In this document: piece after piece, positions 1-6,235 of the stretch
Numbering within the stretch: position 1 is the first letter of the stretch
Layout of the letters: each line of letters begins with the position of its first letter
NCBI GenBank assembly: GCA_030836365.1
Contig: JAURQB010000176.1
Span: 1-6,624, forward strand
Direction: 5' to 3'
DNA from: Bdellovibrionota bacterium
GTDB taxonomy: Bacteria > Bdellovibrionota > Bacteriovoracia > Bacteriovoracales > Bacteriovoracaceae
Length of the DNA: 6,624 nt
Notes under the pieces: model-generated
Database searches by the model: none
Seen by the model: the letters and a program-made list of their open reading frames with translations, nothing else
What the model was told of the DNA's origin: nothing
Program-made: the position numbers and the translations under genes

Positions 1-1224
1 AAGTTTTTTTGGGTTAGTTGACGATAAATTGACATTGTAGTTTACACCGGTTCCTAAGGTAGGGCCTTGAAGACGTTCATTGAAGGAGAAACTATTATTT
101 GGAGAAAGTGGATCGTTTGGTGATTCATCATCTGCATCTAATATGCCGTCGCAGTCATAATCGCTAAAGCTTGGTTTGTAATAAAAATTTTTTTGACAAA
201 GCGATAAGTCTGCAGCGCTACGCTCAATGGGGTTCATGTCTAAGATGGCCTGATCAAAAATATGGGGAAACCTTTGCTTTAAAGCGGCTAAGTCTAAGTT
301 TCCTGAGCAGAGGTTTTCATACCCTTCTAAGCGTCTTTTTTGTAAAAGATCTTTTATCTCAGGGCAAATGTAAGTTGGTCTCGTTGTATTTTTGACTGTA
401 GCTTTATTTACTTCCGTGCCGTTTTTACTTTTTACTTTATCGCTGCCTCTTGTGGAGCTTTGGATGGTATCCTGTGCTGAGCCCAAGCTTGAAGATTGTC
501 GAACTAGCTCACTTATTGTGCCACGTTTGAATCTGTGTTGTGAACTTGACCAACGTTTGTGTTCATTTGTTGTGCTAAGTTCTGTTTTAATTTTTTGTAA
601 TATTCTCTTATGAATACGTTTCCCTTCAATGCCAGAAAAAAATGGCGTTTGGTGAAGTATTCTTCTCTGGTGCTGTCCCCAGTTACCAGGAATAGAAAAT
701 TCCCCAGTGTAGCTTTCATTTAGAATTGCCAGCTCATAAACTCTTTTACATTGCAAATTCTCTATTGGGCTAATTCCCTCAGAGTTAAACTTTTGTAATC
801 TTCTTCTAAATTCTGCAGTGTTTGTATTTAGACATGATAAATTAGGCAAGGTGAGATTTGGGGCAATTTTTTTTAATTCAGAGGTAAGTGCTACAGCGAA
901 GTAGTTTGTCATATAATTATTAAGCCAATCTTCTTCTGTTGCTGAGCTCAGTCCTTCAATAAAATTAATTTGTCGGTTTGGGAGCGCTTCAATTACTTTG
1001 CACTGGTTGTCCACAACCCATGTATTTTGCTCTCTAAATTCTTTGTTGCATCTAGGTCGTAATCGGTTAAGACCTTTTCTGTTATCCCATTGTCCTCTTC
1101 TTCCTGTTTCTTTAAAAACTGGACTGTTGCAAGTGTTTGCCGACGGAATGGCTGAACTGGGTGCTGTATTATGAGAAAGTGCCAATTCGCTTAAAAATAA
1201 TAATGAAAAAAATAAGTAATTCAT
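1..1224 (-). CDS. Secreted protein with thrombospondin type-3-like calcium motif (partial, C-terminus missing)
   Basis: Reading the minus strand from ATG at 1224-1222 gives 408 codons without a stop, running off the left edge, so the C-terminus is missing. Residues 1-19 (MNYLFFSLLFLSELALSHN) look like a short signal peptide, though without an early Lys or Arg. The mature part has nine cysteines (32, 59, 75, 131, 159, 287, 306, 343, 358), consistent with an exported, disulfide-bonded protein. Residues about 212-285 are Ser/Thr/Lys-rich and look like a flexible linker. Residues 355-372 (DYDCDGILDADDESPNDP) match the D-x-D-x-D-G-x-x-D-x-D pattern of thrombospondin type-3 calcium-binding repeats; one copy is visible and more could follow outside the window. 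I do not recognise the N-terminal 280 residues. No clear Shine-Dalgarno precedes the ATG. It is divergent from the protease gene at 1461. The reading frame is solid; the function is unknown. Confidence 0.85.
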   Translation of the reverse strand, partial: MNYLFFSLLFLSELALSHNTAPSSAIPSANTCNSPVFKETGRRGQWDNRKGLNRLRPRCNKEFREQNTWVVDNQCKVIEALPNRQINFIEGLSSATEEDWLNNYMTNYFAVALTSELKKIAPNLTLPNLSCLNTNTAEFRRRLQKFNSEGISPIENLQCKRVYELAILNESYTGEFSIPGNWGQHQRRILHQTPFFSGIEGKRIHKRILQKIKTELSTTNEHKRWSSSQHRFKRGTISELVRQSSSLGSAQDTIQSSTRGSDKVKSKNGTEVNKATVKNTTRPTYICPEIKDLLQKRRLEGYENLCSGNLDLAALKQRFPHIFDQAILDMNPIERSAADLSLCQKNFYYKPSFSDYDCDGILDADDESPNDPLSPNNSFSFNERLQGPTLGTGVNYNVNLSSTNPKKL

Positions 1225-1227
1225 TCA

Positions 1228-1269
1228 AGCTAAATATCGGTAAAAAATTAATCAATTTTGAGCTAAATA
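1228..1269. repeat. Direct repeat AGCTAAATA x2, 33 bp apart
   Basis: AGCTAAATA occurs at 1228-1236 and again at 1261-1269. The copies are 33 bp apart, about three DNA turns, just upstream of the minus-strand gene start. Such spacing would put both on the same DNA face and could mark binding sites for a regulator. In DNA this AT-rich a nine-base repeat can arise by chance, so support is weak. Confidence 0.25.
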
Positions 1270-1284
1270 ATTTTTGCTGATTAT

Positions 1285-1299
1285 TAGAGCTAGGCTCTA
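1285..1299. other. Small hairpin TAGAGC-TAG-GCTCTA followed by a T-rich run
   Basis: TAGAGC (1285-1290) and GCTCTA (1294-1299) form a 6-bp perfect stem with a three-base loop. On the plus strand it is followed by a T-rich stretch (about 1300-1314). No plus-strand gene lies upstream, so it is not an obvious gene terminator. It could be an operator, a leader hairpin ahead of the protease gene, or a block to transcription coming from antisense to the minus-strand gene. The short stem keeps confidence low. Confidence 0.3.
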
Positions 1300-1450
1300 T
1301 TATTTTTTATTTTTACAAAACATTACCATTTTGCTCTTTATGATTGTGAAATGAGTTATCCGTGTATAACTTTTAGACACTTGAATTAAATTTAATATAG
1401 CGAAATTACATTATATAACTGGCATGAATTTTGATAAATTATCTGATAAT

Positions 1451-1458
1451 AGGGGGAG
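1451..1458 (+). promoter_or_regulatory. Purine-rich ribosome binding site that favours the GTG 1461 start
   Basis: AGGGGGAG at 1451-1458 is the only Shine-Dalgarno-like sequence near the start of the protease gene. It leaves a short gap (2-4 bases, depending on the pairing chosen) before GTG at 1461. The longer alternative start, TTG at 1431, has no such site and would add ten residues before the signal peptide. I therefore choose 1461. Confidence 0.5.
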
Positions 1459-1460
1459 AA

Positions 1461-2864
1461 GTGTTTATACGAATCTTGGTGTTATCAATGACATTTTTTA
1501 TGTATCTTGCGCATGGGATTGAATCCGCACGTTTCGCGAACTGCGAGTACCGCCAGGCTATTGTAACAAAAATAGAGTTAATTAAAACTATAGCATCGAG
1601 TATTAATATTATCGACAAATATGAAAGCCTGAAAAGGGAAGTAGATCTAGATTGCAGTGATTCCGATGTTGTATGGCCGATAATTCAAAATGAACTTTTC
1701 CCATATCTAGAAAAAAGTAGTTTAACTGAAATAGTAAAACAAATAAAAAGAGCTAAAGAAGTTTCAGGTTTCCGCCCGCCAAGAGAGTATTTAAAACAAA
1801 TTGATAGACTCGCTAAAATAATTGGACGAAAAAGATCCGATTTTTTAACTGATAATGAGGTCGTAAGTCTAGTTGAGAAATCAACAGAGCACACAAAAAG
1901 AAATCATAGTGAGTGCAAACCTGTAGATTTAAGAGACTCAAATTCTCTTTTCCGAACCGTTCGCAATCAAAAGTCGACAGGGTGGTGCTTTGCTTTTTCA
2001 ATGGCCGATCTCTATACACATCATTACAGAAACAAATATCCAAATTTAGGTGACTTGAGCTTTTCACCTATTTCTGTTGCGATTGATTATTACTTCAATG
2101 ATTGGGTTACATCCTGGGCCCAACCAGCAAATAATTCGGTGATTAAAAATGAAGGGGGACTTCCTGCTCTAACTGCATCAAGAAATCTGGCAGGAAAACT
2201 AGGCCTTTGTTTAGAAGATGCCGTTAAAACGCCCTATTTATTTGATGAACATATTAAGAAACTAGAGAGCATTATGAGTATAAGACAGGAAATGTTTTCA
2301 CAAGATCAAATTAATGAAAGTCAGAGTGAAAAATTAGTCGAATATATTAAGCAATGTACTGATATTGGAACAGACTTATCAGCAATTTTCCCAAATGTTA
2401 CTTGGAGTAATCTACAGAAAATTTTGATGGAAACGGAAAGGAAATATTTCATAAGAGATCTTAACAACTATTCTTGTCGAAATAACAGAATAACGATGGG
2501 TCCAAATTTTCAATATCAATTTAAGTCAACGAGTTGGCCAGGAGATGCTATTGAAAAAATAAATTTGTCACTGAATAATGGAAACCCCGTTGAGTTTGGC
2601 TATGATGCACAATATTTAGATTCAGGTGTGGATGGTTCCAGTGAGCTTTATCGAAATTCGGAATACGAAAAACCACATTCATCGTTGATTATCGGAAGGA
2701 GAAAAAACCCATACACAAATGCTTGTCAGTATCTAGTTCGAAATTCCTGGGGAGCGCAAGAATTTCACGAGTCAATTGACGGTGATCAAACGGGTGGTTT
2801 TTTCTGGATTGATGAGGAAAATATTCACCGGGTAATGATTGATGTCTCATGGCTTGAGGAATAA
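1461..2864 (+). CDS. Secreted papain-like (C1 family) cysteine protease with large insertion
   Basis: From GTG 1461 the protein has 467 residues. Residues 1-23 (MFIRILVLSMTFFMYLAHGI and the next three) form a signal peptide, so it acts in the periplasm or outside. Residues about 24-150 are helical, charged and prodomain-like in position, but I see no clear I29 inhibitor signature. The catalytic domain begins at VDLRD (155-159), matching papain's V-D-W-R. VRNQ then carries the oxyanion Gln170, and GWCFAF carries nucleophile Cys176. EGG (231-233) with GLC and PY downstream follows the family layout. His406 (PHSSLIIG) and Asn428 (RNSWG) complete the catalytic set. Cys-to-His spacing is 230 residues against 134 in papain; much of the excess is a helical charged segment around residues 262-340. 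The residue after Cys is Phe rather than the usual Trp. It lies 12 bases before the next gene, apparently in one operon. Substrate is unknown. TTG 1431 is the alternative start. Confidence 0.88.
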   Translation: MFIRILVLSMTFFMYLAHGIESARFANCEYRQAIVTKIELIKTIASSINIIDKYESLKREVDLDCSDSDVVWPIIQNELFPYLEKSSLTEIVKQIKRAKEVSGFRPPREYLKQIDRLAKIIGRKRSDFLTDNEVVSLVEKSTEHTKRNHSECKPVDLRDSNSLFRTVRNQKSTGWCFAFSMADLYTHHYRNKYPNLGDLSFSPISVAIDYYFNDWVTSWAQPANNSVIKNEGGLPALTASRNLAGKLGLCLEDAVKTPYLFDEHIKKLESIMSIRQEMFSQDQINESQSEKLVEYIKQCTDIGTDLSAIFPNVTWSNLQKILMETERKYFIRDLNNYSCRNNRITMGPNFQYQFKSTSWPGDAIEKINLSLNNGNPVEFGYDAQYLDSGVDGSSELYRNSEYEKPHSSLIIGRRKNPYTNACQYLVRNSWGAQEFHESIDGDQTGGFFWIDEENIHRVMIDVSWLEE

Positions 2865-2876
2865 TAAAGAGGGTCT

Positions 2877-3710
2877 ATGTTAAAAAAAATAAGTGCTAGA
2901 TTTGTTATTTTACTTTGTTTGTCTTTATCCATTAATTCAGCGTCTTCTTATTGTCCGAGTTTTTTAAAAAAGTTACGAGAAATAATTCAATATAAAGAAA
3001 TAAATAAATATATAAAAAACAAAAAAGAATATTTTTACTATCTTAAAATTTATCAGGCAAGAACTTGGAGTATTAATAGAAAAATCAGTAAGAGGAGTAT
3101 CAGGTTTAAAAGATTTTTAGAGACAGATATAGGACTAAATAAAAATCAACGAACACTTATAGAGCTTTATTGGAAAGAAGTACATCAGCCAGATCTCATA
3201 ACTAGCTACGCCAAGAGCATTTATAAAAGAGCCTATCGAAAAATTTTAGATAGTGGAAACGTAGAGGCGATAAAAAAGTTTCAAGCACGAGGGAGTCTCG
3301 ACAAGAAAGTTGTTCATGAGATAATTCTGAATGATTTAATCAACAAAAAAGTCGGTTTTACGGGGGTTGTCGAGGTAACAGAAACGTTGAGCCCGAGAGA
3401 ATTTTCAGAAATATTGTCTCAGGGGAAGTTAATTTTAGATAAAAATTTTAACGGGATGGTACATGGTGAATTTATTCATATTTATCAATTTAGCCTGATG
3501 AAATTTATTGCACAAAAAAATAAGATTCCTGTTCGCACCGTAAAGGAAATTTATAACTGGTTAAGTTCAATTGAGCGAATTAACCTTGATAAAGATACGA
3601 CCTTTTCGCCAGGGCATGATGGGTGGGTTGCCCTTTTTGACTCTATTGAGAACGATCTTACAAATCCAACAAAATTAAACCCTTTGCTTCAAAGCATATT
3701 CTTCCATTAA
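2877..3710 (+). CDS. Basic secreted protein of unknown family, protease operon partner
   Basis: The gene encodes 277 residues from ATG 2877, with GAGG at 2869-2872 four bases ahead. Residues 1-24 form a signal peptide (MLKKISARFVILLCLSLSIN, then SASS) with likely cleavage before Tyr25-Cys26. The mature N-terminal third (about 28-80) is very rich in Lys, Arg, Tyr and Ile and probably helical. The C-terminal part looks more domain-like: HGEFIHIYQ (196-204) and a final segment with GHDGWVALFDSIENDL (246-261) and TNPTKLNPLL. His196, His201 and Gln204 are spaced like residues of an active or metal site, but I know no family to assign. Only two cysteines are present (14, in the signal, and 26). It follows the cysteine protease by 12 bases and is closed by a strong terminator, so the two are very probably co-transcribed. 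It could be the protease's substrate, a cofactor or an effector; nothing visible decides this. It does not resemble chagasin-type inhibitors. Confidence 0.82.
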   Translation: MLKKISARFVILLCLSLSINSASSYCPSFLKKLREIIQYKEINKYIKNKKEYFYYLKIYQARTWSINRKISKRSIRFKRFLETDIGLNKNQRTLIELYWKEVHQPDLITSYAKSIYKRAYRKILDSGNVEAIKKFQARGSLDKKVVHEIILNDLINKKVGFTGVVEVTETLSPREFSEILSQGKLILDKNFNGMVHGEFIHIYQFSLMKFIAQKNKIPVRTVKEIYNWLSSIERINLDKDTTFSPGHDGWVALFDSIENDLTNPTKLNPLLQSIFFH

Positions 3711-3745
3711 ATACCCAAAAGGTACGCGGTACCTTTTGGGTATTT
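3709..3745 (+). terminator. Rho-independent terminator, perfect 17-bp stem overlapping the stop codon
   Basis: Positions 3709-3725 pair perfectly with 3729-3745 around a three-base GCG loop. The stem begins with the last two bases of the TAA stop of the upstream gene. The stem centre is GGTAC/GTACC and its outer part is AAATACCC/GGGTATTT, so the A and T flanks could serve either direction. More T-rich sequence (CACCTTTT) follows. It ends the protease operon and separates it from the unit starting at 3853. Confidence 0.85.
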
Positions 3746-3852
3746 CACCTTTTAAGAAGTGGCAAAAGTACTAAATAAATCCTGTTGGAAATTTGTTCGC
3801 CCAAATTCGTTACACCTGTAAAAAAATGCGTTCTTTATGCCGAAACCACTAA
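3746..3852 (+). promoter_or_regulatory. Intergenic region with weak promoter candidate, dyad and 8-codon upstream ORF
   Basis: A promoter for the second operon should lie here because a strong terminator precedes it. The best sigma70-like pair is TTGTTC (3793-3798) and TGTAAA (3817-3822), spaced 18 bp, which is poor. AATTTG (3790-3795) and CAAATT (3802-3807) form a dyad overlapping the -35 candidate and could be an operator. A mini-ORF from ATG 3826 (MRSLCRNH, stop TAA at 3850-3852) ends directly against the ATG of the next gene. No Shine-Dalgarno is visible for either start. Confidence 0.35.
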
Positions 3853-4638
3853 ATGTTCACGAAAACTATGTGTTTACTCTTTTCGATTTGCTTTTTGATT
3901 TCATTGGCGGAAATAAATGCACGAGAGAACTCTTTAACTAGAAAAAAACAAGCATTTAGGCCGGCCGAGGATCATGTGAAAAATGTAAAGCGAGGAGATG
4001 GATATTACGGCAAAGTAGTTGAAAAAGCTGCACAAGGTGAAAAGGATAATAATTTGGCCTCGGTTGATAGTGAAGAGCTCCCTCTATCAGATTGCCATCA
4101 ACAAGAATATGGAGCTTTTACCGACTTTCAAATTTCCCAAGCAAACAAGTTACTGAAAAAAAACTGCGAGAGAAAGGGAGATAATAACAGCTGTCAGACA
4201 CTAGGTAAGTTTTATCTAATTCGAATGCACCGAGATACAACAAAAGCAAAATCATTTTTTGATATTGCCTGTGCAAGAAATCACCTGAGTTCATGTTATC
4301 GCTCTAATATGATTTTAGAAAAAAGTTCTTTTAGTTTAGCCAAACAAAAATATTCAGATTTATGCGACCTCGGTCATCGGGACTCATGTCATCGTTTAGG
4401 AGGAATTCTTGAAAATAACAATCCTCAAGAAGCACGGATCTACTTCACAAAAGGGTGCAATCTTCAAAACGGCATGAGTTGTGTAAGGGCTGCAGAACTG
4501 GCAAGTAGTAATATGTCAGCGAATTCCTTTTTAACTAAAGGTTGCCAGGCCGGAAGTTCAATTGCCTGTCAATTGAAGCAACTCAATACGAGTCGTAGCA
4601 TACTCAAAAAAAATAATAGTACTCGAGGAATTAGATGA
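3853..4638 (+). CDS. Secreted Hcp/Sel1-like cysteine-paired repeat protein
   Basis: The gene encodes 261 residues. Residues 1-23 are a signal peptide (MFTKTMCLLFSICFLISLAE, cleavage likely after INA), so the product is exported. Residues 24-80 are polar and probably disordered. From about 95 to 240 there are helical repeats, each with a cysteine pair: 105/114, 140/148, 171/179, 202/210 and 231/239. The last four are exactly C-x7-C, with A-x-x-x-[FY] before the first cysteine. This is the pattern of Sel1-like repeats in Helicobacter cysteine-rich (Hcp) proteins, where each pair forms a disulfide inside a two-helix repeat. The period here is 29-35 residues, shorter than the usual 36 or so. Such proteins usually act as binding scaffolds, and no catalytic site is expected. 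The ATG lacks a Shine-Dalgarno; ATG 3868 is possible but would lose the positive residue of the signal. The stop overlaps the next gene's start by four bases (ATGA), indicating coupled translation. Confidence 0.85.
   Translation: MFTKTMCLLFSICFLISLAEINARENSLTRKKQAFRPAEDHVKNVKRGDGYYGKVVEKAAQGEKDNNLASVDSEELPLSDCHQQEYGAFTDFQISQANKLLKKNCERKGDNNSCQTLGKFYLIRMHRDTTKAKSFFDIACARNHLSSCYRSNMILEKSSFSLAKQKYSDLCDLGHRDSCHRLGGILENNNPQEARIYFTKGCNLQNGMSCVRAAELASSNMSANSFLTKGCQAGSSIACQLKQLNTSRSILKKNNSTRGIR
4625..4629 (+). promoter_or_regulatory. Ribosome binding site for the LRR gene, inside the upstream gene's end
   Basis: GAGGA at 4625-4629 lies five bases before ATG 4635 and within the last codons of the preceding gene. 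It fixes the start of the HExxH/LRR gene and, with the ATGA overlap, supports coupled translation of the two. Confidence 0.7.
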
Positions 4639-6224
4639 AAAAAAATCTTTCTCTCTCATTTGTTCTAACGTGTTTGGTACTGATTATTTTGGGATACAAT
4701 AATTGCTCTTTTATGTTTAAGACTTTTGGTGGAAGTCGAGAACTTACCGTCGAACATCGTGAAATGGCGCTTCAAATTTTTAGATCCTACGAAGAAAATA
4801 TAAAAATATATTTTGACATCGTAACTCCGTATCTTCGAAATTCATCAAAAACATTCGGGCGCAATAAAAATATTAGCTTTGATCAATTTGTACTTCAGTT
4901 TAATGAGGATATGGAGGAAGTTATTTTTGATTTAGAAAATGATCTTATTTATTATTACGTCGCCGATAGTGAAAACGTCGGAGCCGCCGCCTATGGAGGA
5001 ACCGCTACAATTAAAGAAGAGGCTTTTGATAACCTTTTGTACTTCCTTCACTTACAAGACCCTGATGGTGGCATTTATGGTATAGATGTCAATCAAGCGA
5101 TTAAAGACAATTTGTGGGGAGCCCAAATGAAGAGAATATTCTTCGATCTCATACATGAGGTGGATCACACGATAACTCCTCAAGGTCATGCACCATCATT
5201 TTCGGCTTCTAACTTAAACTTTGTATCCATGGGGTTGATGGATCGAACGGCACTGCTTGATCATATTTTCAATGGCAAAGATGTTACCTATCATATTGAG
5301 CGAGGCCTCATTTTTGATTTAATTAATTTGTGGCATACCACCCTGACATTCAGAGAGAATCGATCTCAAGCGGGATGCGTGGGGGAGGTTGTTGATATAT
5401 TTAATGAGCGTGTTTATTCTCATTCTCAAGGGCTTGATTGGTACGGTCTGGTGCCTCAACATTATGAGTCCTTAGCGAGTGAAATCTGTCAGGTTCGACT
5501 AATTCCACGAGACGCAGATGAGGCAAATTTTTGCTCTCGAACTCAAGAAATTCAAGATGCAATTTTGGGAGAATGGACGTGTGCCGAAATGCGAATTTCT
5601 GATTTAGAAAATGATTCATACCTATCTTTATCAAGAAAAGGGATTAATAATTACCAACCAGGTGATTTTGAATATTTTTCTAATGTTGAAAATCTTGTGA
5701 TGACCGGAAATAATATAGCCGATTTGCCTAATAATGGTTTCAGTGGATTAAGTGCTTTAACACACATGAATTTGAGCTCGAACCCAATCGCGAGAATTAA
5801 TCAAGGCTCCTTTAATGGTCTTGATAATTTGGAGAGCCTTTTCATGATAGGGACGGAGTTATCTGAAATTCAAGGATATTCCTTGGCCCACTTGAAATCA
5901 TTAATTGAGCTAAAAATTAACGGTCAAAACCTGGCCCGAGTTCAGTCGGCAAGTTTCGCCGGGTTAAATGAACTACTTGTGTTAGATTTGAGTTATTCGA
6001 ATATCTCTGACATTGAAACATCTGCATTTTCACATTTGCATAATATTCAAGAGCTTCTATTTCGTCATAATGAACTGAGTGAATTACCCAGTGGTTGGTG
6101 GATGGGGATTAACCCAAATATTCAAATAATTGACTTCAGAAATAACAATTTTAGTTTTGACGCTAAAATAGAAATAGGGGAAGATGTTCAAGTACACTTT
6201 CCAAACGCTCAGCTCTTAATCTAG
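4635..6224 (+). CDS. Exported HExxH (zincin-like) and leucine-rich-repeat protein, probable lipoprotein
   Basis: The gene encodes 529 residues. Residues 1-24 (MKKNLSLSFVLTCLVLIILG, then YNNC) form an export signal. Cys24 looks like a lipidation site, but Tyr-Asn-Asn before it is not a canonical lipobox. Residues 35-315 form a globular domain I cannot place in a named family. It contains HEVDH (174-178) on a predicted helix (IFFDLIHEVDHTI), the HExxH zinc-protease signature. YESLASE (277-283) lies about 100 residues later, where gluzincins often place the third, glutamate ligand (Glu283 or Glu278). Residues 346-489 are six leucine-rich repeats of exactly 24 residues, ending in F/L/W at 369, 393, 417, 441, 465 and 489. 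A partial repeat lies on each side (about 329-345 and 490-507). LRRs bind proteins or glycans, so they may steer the N-terminal domain to a target. Protease activity is inferred from the motif only. It overlaps the Hcp-like gene and ends with tandem TAG stops. Confidence 0.88.
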   Translation: MKKNLSLSFVLTCLVLIILGYNNCSFMFKTFGGSRELTVEHREMALQIFRSYEENIKIYFDIVTPYLRNSSKTFGRNKNISFDQFVLQFNEDMEEVIFDLENDLIYYYVADSENVGAAAYGGTATIKEEAFDNLLYFLHLQDPDGGIYGIDVNQAIKDNLWGAQMKRIFFDLIHEVDHTITPQGHAPSFSASNLNFVSMGLMDRTALLDHIFNGKDVTYHIERGLIFDLINLWHTTLTFRENRSQAGCVGEVVDIFNERVYSHSQGLDWYGLVPQHYESLASEICQVRLIPRDADEANFCSRTQEIQDAILGEWTCAEMRISDLENDSYLSLSRKGINNYQPGDFEYFSNVENLVMTGNNIADLPNNGFSGLSALTHMNLSSNPIARINQGSFNGLDNLESLFMIGTELSEIQGYSLAHLKSLIELKINGQNLARVQSASFAGLNELLVLDLSYSNISDIETSAFSHLHNIQELLFRHNELSELPSGWWMGINPNIQIIDFRNNNFSFDAKIEIGEDVQVHFPNAQLLI

Positions 6225-6235
6225 TAGCTAACTAA

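Larger units (their letters stand above)
1225..1460. other. Divergent intergenic region, probable promoters for both flanking genes
   Basis: This 236-bp, very AT-rich stretch separates two divergently transcribed genes and must carry their control signals unless upstream transcription reads through. I see no convincing gene. A 32-codon ORF from ATG at 1424 overlaps the protease start in another frame and lacks a ribosome site. Weak sigma70-like candidates for the plus-strand gene are TTGTGA (1344-1349) with TATAAC (1365-1370), spaced only 15 bp, and a lone TATAAC at 1414-1419. I found no good promoter for the minus-strand gene. A hairpin and a direct repeat are listed separately. Confidence 0.5.

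Noticed and set aside
171..613. Two plus-strand open frames of 73-74 codons and one short minus-strand frame opposite or within the first gene
   Set aside because: They lie inside the 408-codon minus-strand reading frame, lack ribosome sites and show no domain features, while the long frame has a signal peptide and a calcium motif.
1431..1460. TTG 1431 as the protease start
   Set aside because: No Shine-Dalgarno, and it puts ten extra residues in front of a well-formed signal peptide that begins at GTG 1461.
1424..1522. 32-codon ORF from ATG 1424 overlapping the protease start
   Set aside because: No ribosome site, and it overlaps the protease signal peptide in another frame. Its product looks random.
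2877..3710. Chagasin-like or propeptide-like inhibitor of the neighbouring protease
   Set aside because: The size, very basic N-terminal region and lack of chagasin loop motifs do not fit. Adjacency alone is not enough to call an inhibitor.
5154..5189. Metzincin motif HExxHxxGxxH at HEVDHTITPQGH
   Set aside because: The third His (185) is one residue too far and the conserved Gly is absent at the required position. A downstream Glu is a better third-ligand candidate.
5401..5634. 77-codon minus-strand open frame within the HExxH/LRR gene
   Set aside because: It is antisense to a strongly supported gene, with no ribosome site or recognisable features.
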